This document shows positions 55,811 through 64,000 of a stretch of 64,000 nucleotides of DNA, piece after piece. The notes under the pieces were generated by a model. That model searched no databases. It was given only the letters and a program-made list of their open reading frames with translations, and was not told the DNA's origin. The stretch spans positions 4,606,001 through 4,670,000 of the forward strand of contig NZ_CP049258.1 of the NCBI RefSeq assembly GCF_011046735.1. Reading direction: 5' to 3'. Within the stretch, counting starts at the first letter, position 1. Every line of letters starts with the position of its first letter. A program made the translations under genes and the position numbers. The stretch comes from Nordella sp. HKS 07. Its GTDB lineage: Bacteria; Pseudomonadota; Alphaproteobacteria; Rhizobiales; Aestuariivirgaceae.

Positions 55811-57604
55811 TCAAGTCAATGCGTTCGGCGAAGGAGCTGCGCTGCGCATGATCGCAATCTGCTCCCTCATATAGCCCAGCGCCGGGTCGAGAACCGCCCG
55901 CCATGCGTCCTGTGACTCTTCCCGAGCCTCCTCGTCCAGGTCTTTGTCCGCGTCCAGGAGCGCCACAAGGAACGCGTCGCGGAACATACCATAATATTCA
56001 TCCTTGATTTCAAACTCACTGTGCTTCTCGATCTGTGCCGCGAAAGTGATGCCAACGGTGGGATTTAGAATGCTCAAAATGGTCTTGCGAAGGTTCTCTG
56101 CCTGCCTCTCCTCGTTCACTCCGCGATCCTCAAACAGCTTCTTGATATCGGCTCGCTCGAATAGCTTTTGGTAAAATGATCTGAAGAACGCCGGATCCTT
56201 GCTGAGCTTCGCTCGAAATCGGTCTCTGACATATCTTATGATCTCGTCCGGCACTTCGCCTTCCGCAACCTGGGTCAAGGCCTTGATCAAGTCGTTGATG
56301 GAAGCCCAGCGTCTCGCCGGATCGCGCGCCAGCATCCTGGCGATGATGAAGGAAAGCGCAGGTTCTTTGTGACGGAGCTCTGCCGGAAAACTGGATCGCG
56401 GTGATTCGAAGAAGGCCACGCTGTTCTTGAGGTCGCTGAACGCCTTGATCGAAATCGGGTGAGTGCCGGTCAGCACTTCCAACGCCAGCAAGCCCAGATG
56501 ATATTGGTCGGCTCGTCCATCGATTGGCTCACCATAATAGCGCTCAGGGCTCAAATACGGCAGTTCGTTCACACTAAAGAGCTTGGTCGGCGAGACGCGG
56601 CAGGATTCAAGCGCTTCGTTGGCAATCGAGAGCAATGATACGCAGGCCCTGTCTCCATCGAAATGCACATTGCTCGGTTGCACAGGACCCATAATGTGCT
56701 GGCTGTCCGCATGCAGCTGCGCCGCGACACCCGCGAGTTGCGCGATGACCTTTGCCACCATTTTCTCCGGCAGCCTCTGACCGGATTTCAAGAGTTCGGC
56801 GAGGGTAGTGTCCTCGATGAAATCCATGACGACCCATGGCACAACGGGATCGTTCTCCGGAACAATATTCCGGATCGAGATCGCCGAGGGATCATTGATC
56901 TTTTCGACGACCCTGGCCCGGTTCACAAAATCCTTGGCAATCGACTCCCGCCCCGGTGCGGGAACCAGGGCCTTTACGGCGAGGATCCTGTCGTACTGAT
57001 TGGCCTTGTAGAAAATCGAGTAGTCGCCTGCGGCGAAATCGGGTCCAAGACTGATGCCGAGTGACGAGACCGATTCGGCGACTCTTGATTTGAGAACAGC
57101 CCGAAAACTGTCGGACGTATCTCGTTGCAGGTCGATGATCTTGGCTAAAGTCTCTCGAATAACCCCCAGCGCCTCATCAAGCTCTTGGTCACTCAGCTGC
57201 CTGAGCGGCTTCTTCGCGCCTCCTGCCGCCTGGAGAGAATTGAGAACAGGAATTCGCCTTCGCTCGTCAGCGGAAATCTTGTCAATTGGCACCCACACGA
57301 TGTTGAGGCCTCCGGCTGTATGTCGCCGGAGAATTGCCGGAAACTCTTTCTTTGCAATGAAATCCGAAGTCAGAAAGTTCCTTCCTACGAGAAGAAGGGC
57401 GATGCTTGACTTGATAATTGCGCGGTTGATGCTTTCTTGCCATTTCGTCGAGGCAATAATGTCCCGGTCGGACCACACGCTCAGCTGCGCGTTGAAGAAA
57501 CCACCGAGCAGGTTCTTGAAGATCTCTGGCCAATCGCGAGCGGGCTGGCCTTTTCTGCTCTCTGTATCCTTGTGGCTATAGCTTAGGAATATTTGCTCAG
57601 TCAT
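55811..57604 (-). CDS. TIR-pseudokinase-globin protein, unusual architecture
   Basis: The 597-residue protein has three regions. Residues 3-125 are a TIR-like domain (IFLSYSHKD; VWSDRDII; KWQESINRAI; GRNFLTSDFI). The usual NADase Glu position reads Gln56, with Glu57 next to it, so enzyme activity is uncertain. Residues 185-450 have the protein-kinase fold: the ATP-anchoring Lys is kept (AVK, Lys211), the hinge is VVMDFIED, and SPERYYG and DQYHLGLLALEVLTG are clear, but the catalytic loop reads MGPVQPSNV instead of HRDxKPxN, and DFG reads LSI. It is a pseudokinase. Residues 452-585 resemble a globin, with FYQKLFERADIKKLFED and the proximal His528 in KHSEFEIKDEYY, close to flavohemoglobin. I start at the ATG at 57604; a frame to 57754 adds 50 residues without domain support. 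It stands alone. Confidence 0.85.
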   Translation of the reverse strand: MTEQIFLSYSHKDTESRKGQPARDWPEIFKNLLGGFFNAQLSVWSDRDIIASTKWQESINRAIIKSSIALLLVGRNFLTSDFIAKKEFPAILRRHTAGGLNIVWVPIDKISADERRRIPVLNSLQAAGGAKKPLRQLSDQELDEALGVIRETLAKIIDLQRDTSDSFRAVLKSRVAESVSSLGISLGPDFAAGDYSIFYKANQYDRILAVKALVPAPGRESIAKDFVNRARVVEKINDPSAISIRNIVPENDPVVPWVVMDFIEDTTLAELLKSGQRLPEKMVAKVIAQLAGVAAQLHADSQHIMGPVQPSNVHFDGDRACVSLLSIANEALESCRVSPTKLFSVNELPYLSPERYYGEPIDGRADQYHLGLLALEVLTGTHPISIKAFSDLKNSVAFFESPRSSFPAELRHKEPALSFIIARMLARDPARRWASINDLIKALTQVAEGEVPDEIIRYVRDRFRAKLSKDPAFFRSFYQKLFERADIKKLFEDRGVNEERQAENLRKTILSILNPTVGITFAAQIEKHSEFEIKDEYYGMFRDAFLVALLDADKDLDEEAREESQDAWRAVLDPALGYMREQIAIMRSAAPSPNALT

Positions 57605-57891
57605 CGAACGCCCTCGCTTGAAGAACGTCCCGGCCGCTGAGTATGCAACTTTAATATGGTCTACCCCCGACGCAAGCCCGGGCTGGCCAGGCAGTACCCG
57701 TCCCCATCCGACCACTTGACGGGAGGGGGCAGTTCCGTCATTTTGCCGGCCCATGACGACCGCCCCCCATTATGCCGTCCCGATGTGCGGCATGATTATT
57801 ATCTGCATCTAGCGTTTAAACGCTGGCAGGCGGTCGCTTTACCTAAATTCAAGTCGAAGCGAGCTCCGGGCCGGCAAGCCCGAGTACCCCT

Positions 57892-59220
57892 ATGACTTTA
57901 AGACTTTACAATACCCTGACCCGAGCCAAGGACGTCTTCGCGCCGATCGATCCCCAGGCGGTGCGCCTCTATGTCTGCGGCCCGACGGTCTATGACTATG
58001 CCCATATCGGCAATGCCCGGCCGATCATCGTCTTCGACGTCCTCTTCCGGCTGCTGCGCCATCTTTATGGGCCTGAGCACGTCGTTTACGTGCGCAACAT
58101 CACCGACATCGACGACAAGATCAATGCCAGGGCGAAGGAAGAGGGCGTCGCCATCGGCGACCTCACCGGCCGCACGACGGCCCAGTTCCACGCCGACATC
58201 CAGGCGCTTAACGTGCTGCAGCCCACCTTTGAGCCGCGCGCCACCGGCAGCATCCCCGAGATCATCGCCCTCATCGAGATGCTGATCGCCAAGGGCCATG
58301 CCTATGCGGCGGAGGGCCATGTGCTCTTCGACGTGCCCTCGATGAAGGACTACGGCAGGCTGTCGCGCCGGCCGCTCGACGACATGATCGCCGGCGCCCG
58401 CGTCGACGTGGCCCCCTATAAGAGGGGCGAGATGGACTTCGTCCTGTGGAAGCCGTCGAGCCCGGATCTGCCCGGCTGGGACAGCCCGTGGGGCAGGGGC
58501 CGGCCGGGCTGGCATATCGAATGCTCGGCCATGTCATGGAAACATCTGGGCGAGACATTCGACATCCATGGCGGCGGCATCGACCTCATCTTCCCGCATC
58601 ACGAGAACGAGGTGGCGCAGTCGCGCTGCGCCTTCGGTTTGCCCGTGATGGCGAATGTGTGGATGCATAACGGCTTCCTCCAGATCGACGGCCAGAAGAT
58701 GTCGAAGAGCCTCGGCAACTTCGTCACCATCAACGAGGTCCTGAAGGACTGGCCGGGCGAGGTCGTGCGCTTCAACATGCTGCGCACCCACTACCGCCAG
58801 CCGATCGACTGGACGGTGAAGGGGCTCGAGGAAAGCACCCGCATCCTCGACGGCTTCTACAATTCGGCCGCCGCGCGCCTGACCGAGGAGGAGCGCATTG
58901 CAGCGCCGGTGCTCGAAGCCCTGTGCGACGACCTCAACACGCCGCGCGCCATCGCCGAACTGCACGCGCTCGACCGGCCGAATTTCCAGGTCGAGCTCGG
59001 CGCCACCCTCAATGAGCTGGGCTTCACCGGCAAGCATGTCGAGGAGAAGGCGGCGAAGATCGACGAGCACAAGGTCAATGAGCTGATCAAGGCGAGGCTC
59101 GCCGCCCGCGCCGCCAAGAACTGGGCCGAGAGCGACCGCCTGCGCGGTGAGATTGATGCACTCGGCGTCGTGGTCAAGGACAACAAGGACGGTACGACGA
59201 GCTGGGAGGTGAAGCCATGA
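57892..59220 (+). CDS. cysS: Cysteinyl-tRNA synthetase
   Basis: CysRS charges tRNA-Cys. The 442-residue class I enzyme has the HIGH motif HIGNAR in [16 protein letters not shown] near residue 28 (the Cys is a zinc ligand), further zinc residues in [13 protein letters not shown] and [15 protein letters not shown], and KMSKSLGNF near residue 267. The C-terminal DALR-like helices and anticodon-binding region are short but normal. It overlaps cimA by four bases (ATGA), a known alphaproteobacterial pair. The 287-base gap upstream holds no gene but has a perfect GTTTAAAC palindrome at 57814-57821. Confidence 0.96.
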   Translation: MTLRLYNTLTRAKDVFAPIDPQAVRLYVCGPTVYDYAHIGNARPIIVFDVLFRLLRHLYGPEHVVYVRNITDIDDKINARAKEEGVAIGDLTGRTTAQFHADIQALNVLQPTFEPRATGSIPEIIALIEMLIAKGHAYAAEGHVLFDVPSMKDYGRLSRRPLDDMIAGARVDVAPYKRGEMDFVLWKPSSPDLPGWDSPWGRGRPGWHIECSAMSWKHLGETFDIHGGGIDLIFPHHENEVAQSRCAFGLPVMANVWMHNGFLQIDGQKMSKSLGNFVTINEVLKDWPGEVVRFNMLRTHYRQPIDWTVKGLEESTRILDGFYNSAAARLTEEERIAAPVLEALCDDLNTPRAIAELHALDRPNFQVELGATLNELGFTGKHVEEKAAKIDEHKVNELIKARLAARAAKNWAESDRLRGEIDALGVVVKDNKDGTTSWEVKP

Positions 59221-60815
59221 CGCGCGAGCGCCTCTATCTCTTCGACACCACTTTGCGCGACGGCCAGCAGACGCCGGGCGTCGACTTCTCGCTCGACGAC
59301 AAGCTCGTCGTCATGGAGATGCTGGATGAGCTCGGCCTCGATTATATCGAGGGCGGCTATCCGGGCGCCAACCCGACCGACACGGCGCTCTTCGGCGCGC
59401 CGCGCGGCACCAAGGCGACCTTCACCGCTTTCGGCATGGTGAAGCGGGCAGGGCGCTCCGCGTCCAACGATCCGGGCCTGCAGGATATTCTGCGCGCCGA
59501 GGCCAAGGCCATCTGCTTCGTTGCCAAATCCTGGGACTACCATGTTCGCGTCGCCCTTCAGACGACGAATGAGGAGAATCTCCTAACTATCCGGGAATCC
59601 ATCGAAAATGCCAGGGCGCTTGGGCGCGAGGTGCTGCTCGATTGCGAGCATTTCTTTGACGGCTTCAAGGCCAATCCGGCCTATGCGCTCGAGGTCGCCA
59701 AGACCGCCTACGCGGCAGGCGCGCGCTGGGTGGTGCTGTGCGATACCAATGGCGGAACCTTGCCGCAAGAGATCTCCGAGATCGTCCGTGCCGTGACGAA
59801 GACGGTGCCGGGCAGCCATCTCGGCATCCATGCCCATAACGACACCGAACAGGCGGTGGCCAATTCGCTGGCCGCGGTCCTGGCCGGCGCGCGCCAGATC
59901 CAGGGCACGCTCAACGGCATCGGCGAGCGCTGCGGCAACGCCAATCTCGTCTCGATCATCCCGACTTTGGTGCTCAAGCCGGAATACGCCGCGCGGTTCG
60001 AGACCGGCGTGACGGAACAGAAGCTGGCGACGCTGACCCATGTGTCGCGCGCCTTCGACGAGCTTCTGAACCGCAGCCCCAATGCACAGGCGCCCTATGT
60101 GGGCAGGAGCGCCTTCGCCACCAAGGCCGGCATCCATGCCTCGGCGATCGTCAAGGAGCCCGAGACCTACGAGCATGTGCCGCCCGAGAGCATCGGCAAC
60201 CGCCGCCGCATGCTGGTCTCCGACCAGGCCGGCAAGTCCAACCTGCTGTCCGAGCTCGCCCGCATCGGGCTCAGTGTCGACAAGACCGACACGCGCCTCG
60301 ATGCGCTGCTGCGCGAGGTGAAGGAGCGGGAGTCGCAGGGCTATGCCTATGACGGAGCGGATGCCTCTTTTGAGCTCCTGGCGCGCCGCATGCTCGGCAC
60401 GGTGCCCGAATATTTCGACGTCCAGTCCTTCCGCGTCATTGTCGAGCAGCGCCACAACGCGTCGGGCGAGCTCGTCACCATGTCGGAGGCCGTGGTCAAG
60501 GTGAAGGTCGACGACGAAGTTTTCCTCAATGCCGGCGAAGGCAACGGCCCGGTGAACGCGCTCGACGTGGCGCTCCGCAAGGATCTCGGCAAGTTCCAGC
60601 GCTTCATCGACGATCTCGAGCTTGCCGACTACAAGGTCCGTATCCTCAATGGCGGAACGGGAGCCACTACCCGCGTTCTGGTCGAAAGCCGCGACGGCAA
60701 GGGCAATCGCTGGTTCACCGTCGGCGTGTCGCCCAATATCGTCGATGCGTCCTTCCAGGCCTTGTCGGATTCGATCGTCTTCAAGCTGCTGCGCGAAGAG
60801 GTGGCGGCCGCCTAA
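59217..60815 (+). CDS. cimA: (R)-citramalate synthase
   Basis: CimA condenses acetyl-CoA with pyruvate to citramalate, giving a threonine-independent route to isoleucine. The HMGL-like barrel starts [20 protein letters not shown], with GAEGGY-type segment [13 protein letters not shown] near residue 42, [16 protein letters not shown] near residue 202 holding metal His residues, and [15 protein letters not shown] near residue 230. The C-terminal LeuA dimer/regulatory domain runs from about 400 to 530. The 532-residue length fits CimA more than LeuA. It overlaps cysS. Confidence 0.92.
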   Translation: MTRERLYLFDTTLRDGQQTPGVDFSLDDKLVVMEMLDELGLDYIEGGYPGANPTDTALFGAPRGTKATFTAFGMVKRAGRSASNDPGLQDILRAEAKAICFVAKSWDYHVRVALQTTNEENLLTIRESIENARALGREVLLDCEHFFDGFKANPAYALEVAKTAYAAGARWVVLCDTNGGTLPQEISEIVRAVTKTVPGSHLGIHAHNDTEQAVANSLAAVLAGARQIQGTLNGIGERCGNANLVSIIPTLVLKPEYAARFETGVTEQKLATLTHVSRAFDELLNRSPNAQAPYVGRSAFATKAGIHASAIVKEPETYEHVPPESIGNRRRMLVSDQAGKSNLLSELARIGLSVDKTDTRLDALLREVKERESQGYAYDGADASFELLARRMLGTVPEYFDVQSFRVIVEQRHNASGELVTMSEAVVKVKVDDEVFLNAGEGNGPVNALDVALRKDLGKFQRFIDDLELADYKVRILNGGTGATTRVLVESRDGKGNRWFTVGVSPNIVDASFQALSDSIVFKLLREEVAAA

Positions 60816-60846
60816 AGCGTGATGCCTCTAGGAGGAGTCGCTATCA

Positions 60847-62628
60847 TCAGGCTTCAGATAGTCCGGCTTTTCGCAGTCCCTCCACAAGACAGTTGAGCGC
60901 GGCAGCGTCTGCGATCGGCCAGTAGTCACGAATGAACGCAAGATCGATATCGGGGCGAAAGGCGTGCAGCCCCTCGACGCTGCGCTTCGCGTCCTCCATC
61001 CGCCCGAGATGCGCGTGCGCGGCGGCCAGTATCGCCCAGCGGGACCACTGGATGTTTGGTTCGCGCAGCGACCGCTCGGCCGCCTCTATCGCTTCCTGCA
61101 GCCGTCCCAAGAAGAGGCACGCCTCGGCCTTGCGAACCAGGAATTGTCCAAAATAGGGATCCTGCGGGCTGAGACGCATTGCCAAATCAATGTGCGGCAG
61201 AGAGGCCTCCGGTTGCCCGCCGGTGGCAAGCGTCATACCGAGGGCGTAGTGGGCCTGAGCAAAGCTTGGATTGAGCTCGACTGCCTTGCGAAGCTCAAAC
61301 ACGGCTGAATCATGCCGGCGCACCAGCGTGAGGGCCCGCCCGAGAGCGTAGTGGTTGAATGCGTCCTGCCCGTCGAGCTCCACGGCCTTCTCCGCGAACC
61401 TCAGAGCATCGGCCTTCGCGGCAGCCCCGGTGTCGACGTAACCGCCCACAAACTGGAAGAAAAATGCTTCCTCGGTTGCGGCATAGGCACGTGCCATCCG
61501 CGGATCGATCGCGATCGCCTGGCGGAACAACTGATGTGCCTCGGCAAGATCCTCCCGCGTCCGCTTGTAGGTGTGCCAAAGGCCTCGCCGGTAGAGGTCC
61601 CAGGCGTGCAGATCGTCGGGCCGGTTCGCCCGCGCCCGCTCGCGTTCGGCCTTACCGAGCTCAGGCTCGATCGCGCCCACCAGCGTCGCCGTGATCTCGT
61701 CCTGAACGGCGAAAATATCTTCCAGGTCGCGGTCGTAGCGTTGTGCCCAAACGTGTTTTCCGGACAGGCCATCAATCAGCTGCGCCGTGACACGAACGCG
61801 ATTGCCAACCTTACGAACACTGCCTTCGAGCACATAGGCCACGCCCAGCACACGGGCAACTTCGCGGACGTCAGGCGATTGCCCCTTATACGCGAAGCAG
61901 GAATTGCGGGCGATCACGAAGAACCATCTTATTCGCGACAGCGCGGTGATCAAATCCTCGGAGATCCCGTCGACAAAATACTCCTGATCAGGATCGCCGG
62001 ACATGTTGGTAAACGGCAGAACTGCAATCGAAGGCTTGTCGGGCAGCGCCAGTCGCGCCGACTGGTCTGCGCGCGCGGCTAGCCGCGGCCGCGCTTGTGC
62101 GGCGTTGCCGGCCTGAAGTGCGTAGATGCGCATCGGTTCGGCGATGTTCTTCAGCTTCGTCTCGCCCAGATCGGTGATGACGAGATCCAGCCGAGATCGC
62201 ACCTGCCGGTAAGCATCGTCGGAGAGGCATATCGCGCCCGGCTGAGCGACGCCTTCGAGCCGCGCTGCGATATTGACGCCGTCACCCATGAGATCGCCGT
62301 CGCTTTCCTCGACGACGTCTCCCAGATGGATGCCTATGCGGAACTCGATGCGGCGCTCGGGCGGCAGCCCGGCATTGCGCTCAAGCATGGCGTTCTGCAC
62401 CTCTATGGCGCAGCGCACGGCGTCGACGACACTGCGGAACTCGACGAGCGCACCATCGCCGGTGCGCTTGACCACGCGCCCATTGTATACGGTGATGGTT
62501 GGATCGATGACATCGCTGCGCAGCGCTCGCAGCCGGGCAAGCGTGCCTTCCTCATCGGCTCCAGTGAGACGGCTGAAGCCGACTACGTCCGCCGCCAAGA
62601 TAGCGGCAAGTTTCCTTTGCTCTGCCAT
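60847..62628 (-). CDS. Adenylate/guanylate cyclase with TolB-like and TPR domains
   Basis: The 593-residue protein has an N-terminal class III cyclase (ILAADVVGFSRLTG with the first metal Asp; VVKRTGDGALVEF with the second, residues 5-170), a TolB-N-like domain (IAVLPFTNMSGDPDQEYFVDGISEDLITALSRI, residues 205-330), and C-terminal TPR repeats to about 580 (for example ALRFAEKAVELDGQDAFNHYALGRAL). Key residues are intact and the Lys before the second Asp suggests ATP. No membrane segment is seen. The family is expanded in rhizobia, where members respond to stress or plant signals. It has a paralogue upstream on the same strand. Confidence 0.9.
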   Translation of the reverse strand: MAEQRKLAAILAADVVGFSRLTGADEEGTLARLRALRSDVIDPTITVYNGRVVKRTGDGALVEFRSVVDAVRCAIEVQNAMLERNAGLPPERRIEFRIGIHLGDVVEESDGDLMGDGVNIAARLEGVAQPGAICLSDDAYRQVRSRLDLVITDLGETKLKNIAEPMRIYALQAGNAAQARPRLAARADQSARLALPDKPSIAVLPFTNMSGDPDQEYFVDGISEDLITALSRIRWFFVIARNSCFAYKGQSPDVREVARVLGVAYVLEGSVRKVGNRVRVTAQLIDGLSGKHVWAQRYDRDLEDIFAVQDEITATLVGAIEPELGKAERERARANRPDDLHAWDLYRRGLWHTYKRTREDLAEAHQLFRQAIAIDPRMARAYAATEEAFFFQFVGGYVDTGAAAKADALRFAEKAVELDGQDAFNHYALGRALTLVRRHDSAVFELRKAVELNPSFAQAHYALGMTLATGGQPEASLPHIDLAMRLSPQDPYFGQFLVRKAEACLFLGRLQEAIEAAERSLREPNIQWSRWAILAAAHAHLGRMEDAKRSVEGLHAFRPDIDLAFIRDYWPIADAAALNCLVEGLRKAGLSEA

Positions 62629-62641
62629 CGCGATGCTCCGC

Positions 62642-62741
62642 TAGAGCGCCGGACGCTCACATAGAATCGGTCCGGCGCTCTAACCCTTAGATTTGCGCAT
62701 CGGATTATCCGAAAACCGCTGCGCACTTTTCGGTCCGATGC
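62642..62741. repeat. Two rhizobial-type palindromes between cyclase genes
   Basis: TAGAGCGCCGGAC (62642-62654) and GTCCGGCGCTCTA (62670-62682) form a perfect 13-base inverted repeat. A second element follows, GCATCGGA (62697-62704) and TCCGATGC (62734-62741), with inner CCGAAAA/TTTTCGG arms. The words resemble the GCATCGGA...CCGAAAA repeat of rhizobial genomes. They sit in the 219-base gap, where no gene is seen. Confidence 0.8.
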
Positions 62742-62847
62742 TCTAACGCCAAGCGTAGCATAAACTCGCTCGCGGCAGGAGGACTCCCGCGATTCCCCCG
62801 CCAGGAGGCAGTCGGTAATCGGTGCTCTTCAATGTCAGAATTGGAGG

Positions 62848-64000
62848 CTATTCGACGGATCCAATCAGCTTTTTATAGCGCGGATGACTGCGGATTGGAT
62901 CGAAATACGAATCGTGCGCGACCCAGATTTTTGAGTCGGTTTGGCCTTGAAACAATATCTCCAGTAGATCGATAGCCCGGTCCAGCTCGCCGAGCACCGA
63001 ATATACAACGGCGGCGTTGTATCGTGCGTTGCTGTCCTCCGGATCGATCGCCAAGGCACGCGCCACCCACTCTTTTGCCCGATCCCGTTCGCCGAGCACG
63101 GCTAGCGCGCACGCGCCCAGTTGGATGGGGTCGGAAATGTCCGGATGCAGCCGATGCGCTTCCTCGGCTCTTTTCCATCCAAGCCTCGCGTAGCCTTCCA
63201 CTTCATCGTAGCGTCCAAGGGAACGCAAGGCAGCAGTGAGGAGGAGTGGCGAACGGTAATCATCGGGCTCGACTTCCAGGGCGCGAACGAAATGTCTCGC
63301 TGCGAGATCAAAATCGCCTTGGTTGAGGCAAAATTCACCGTAAAAGAGATTCGCCTCATAGTTGTTGGGGTCGAGCGAGAGCGCCGTCTCGAAGGCTGAA
63401 GTCGCCTCGGCTGAGCGGCCGGCGATGTTCAACGCCATCCCGCGGGCCGCATGGGCCTCGGCTAGACCGGGATCGATCGACAGCGCCTTGCCGGCGGTTG
63501 CGAGAATTGTTTCGACGGCGACCGCGACCCCCTCCGAAGATTTCAGATAGGACTCGCAATTGGCCATACCTGCATAAGCGCGCGCATAGAGTGGATCGAG
63601 TTCCGCCGCCCTGGCAAACAAGCTTCGGCCCAATGTCAGGGACGATCTTGTCCTCATTTTGAGGAGCTGACGTCCTCTCAGATAGTCGGTATAGGCGTGA
63701 ACATTCGCGGTTGGCGTCCGGGCGATCGCCGTCCTCTCCTCCACCAGCAGTCTGATCTTGAGCTGATCGACGATCATGTGGGTGATCTCGTCCTGCACGG
63801 CGAAGATGTCAGTCAGGTCGCGGTCGTAGCGGGCGGCCCACAGATGGCCGCCGCTGGCGCCGTCGATGAGCTGGCTGGTGATGCGTACCCGCTGGCCCGC
63901 TTTGCATACACTGCCTTCGAGCAGGAACTTCACGCCGAGCTCAGTGGCAGCCTGCTGCATATTCACCGCCTTGCCCTTGTAGAGGAACGACGAGTTCCGG
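62848..64000 (-). CDS. Partial TolB-like/TPR protein, probably a cyclase-family protein, cut by window edge
   Basis: The gene runs off the right end of the window. The visible part, in frame up to 63999, begins RNSSFLYKGKAVNMQQAATELGVKFLLEGSV, the middle of a TolB-like domain, then LWAARYDRDLTDIFAVQDEIT and C-terminal TPR repeats (AYAGMANCESYLK, ALSIDPGLAEAHAARGMAL, AFETALSLDPNNYEANLFYG). The same segments occur in the neighbouring cyclase, so a cyclase or a winged-helix domain is expected off the window. The GTG at 63964-63966 is an internal codon and not a start. Confidence 0.88.
   Translation of the reverse strand, partial: RNSSFLYKGKAVNMQQAATELGVKFLLEGSVCKAGQRVRITSQLIDGASGGHLWAARYDRDLTDIFAVQDEITHMIVDQLKIRLLVEERTAIARTPTANVHAYTDYLRGRQLLKMRTRSSLTLGRSLFARAAELDPLYARAYAGMANCESYLKSSEGVAVAVETILATAGKALSIDPGLAEAHAARGMALNIAGRSAEATSAFETALSLDPNNYEANLFYGEFCLNQGDFDLAARHFVRALEVEPDDYRSPLLLTAALRSLGRYDEVEGYARLGWKRAEEAHRLHPDISDPIQLGACALAVLGERDRAKEWVARALAIDPEDSNARYNAAVVYSVLGELDRAIDLLEILFQGQTDSKIWVAHDSYFDPIRSHPRYKKLIGSVE

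Noticed and set aside
57605-57754. 50-residue N-terminal extension of the TIR protein
   Set aside because: No domain content; the TIR motif begins at the ATG at 57604.
57656-57895. 79-codon open frame upstream of cysS
   Set aside because: No ribosome binding site and no domain; it would end just inside cysS.

Overview
This 64 kb window is high-GC chromosomal DNA from an alphaproteobacterium, most likely of the Rhizobiales/Hyphomicrobiales. The evidence is gene content and order: ileS-lspA-DUF3035-type lipoprotein-two M16 peptidases, xseA-DUF2093, cysS-cimA, a DUF3422 protein, a BA14K-like protein, a class II DAHP synthase, and short palindromic intergenic repeats of rhizobial type. No species can be named from the sequence alone.

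Layout. 1-1277 looks like the end of a genomic island integrated at tRNA-Val(CAC): one small hypothetical gene and a broken, chimeric recombinase gene. 1.4-16.1 kb is housekeeping: gph, gabD-like, rpiA-gor, DUF3422, an ECF sigma/anti-sigma pair, then ileS-lspA-lipoprotein-M16-M16. 16.4-22.2 kb is small accessory genes: a secreted protein, an FMN-binding PPOX protein facing a LysR regulator, a GNAT, a remnant of a peptide-transporter permease, and a serine hydrolase overlapping a PLP-dependent alpha-oxoamine-synthase-like enzyme. 22.2-26.8 kb is nucleic-acid maintenance: mutL, rsmD, rluB-like, tadA, with a LysE exporter. 26.8-32.7 kb is redox and lipid/acyl metabolism: LysR, a frameshifted cytochrome c, a BBE-type FAD oxidase, a patatin, an APH-like phosphotransferase and an alpha/beta hydrolase. 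32.8-39.8 kb holds a class III cyclase overlapping purD, a BA14K-like protein, xseA-DUF2093, class II aroG and a PhnA-like protein.

40.2-50.9 kb is a type I-E CRISPR-Cas locus: cas3, cas8e, cse2, cas7e, cas5e, cas6e, then an array of 47 full repeats plus a half repeat. No cas1 or cas2 is present here. Repeat decay is concentrated at the cas-proximal (normally leader) end, while the distal repeats are nearly perfect but the array stops inside a repeat. Interference genes are intact, so this looks like an effector that can use old spacers but, locally, cannot acquire new ones.

51.0-57.6 kb has three tandem DMT/EamA transporters, a DrrAB-type ABC exporter, and a 597-residue protein with an unusual domain order: a TIR-like domain, a protein-kinase fold without catalytic residues, and a C-terminal globin domain that keeps the proximal histidine. 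I regard this TIR-pseudokinase-globin protein, about 5 kb from the CRISPR array, as the best candidate for an undescribed signalling or defence protein. 57.9-64.0 kb is cysS-cimA and two class III cyclase/TolB-like/TPR proteins, the second cut by the window edge.
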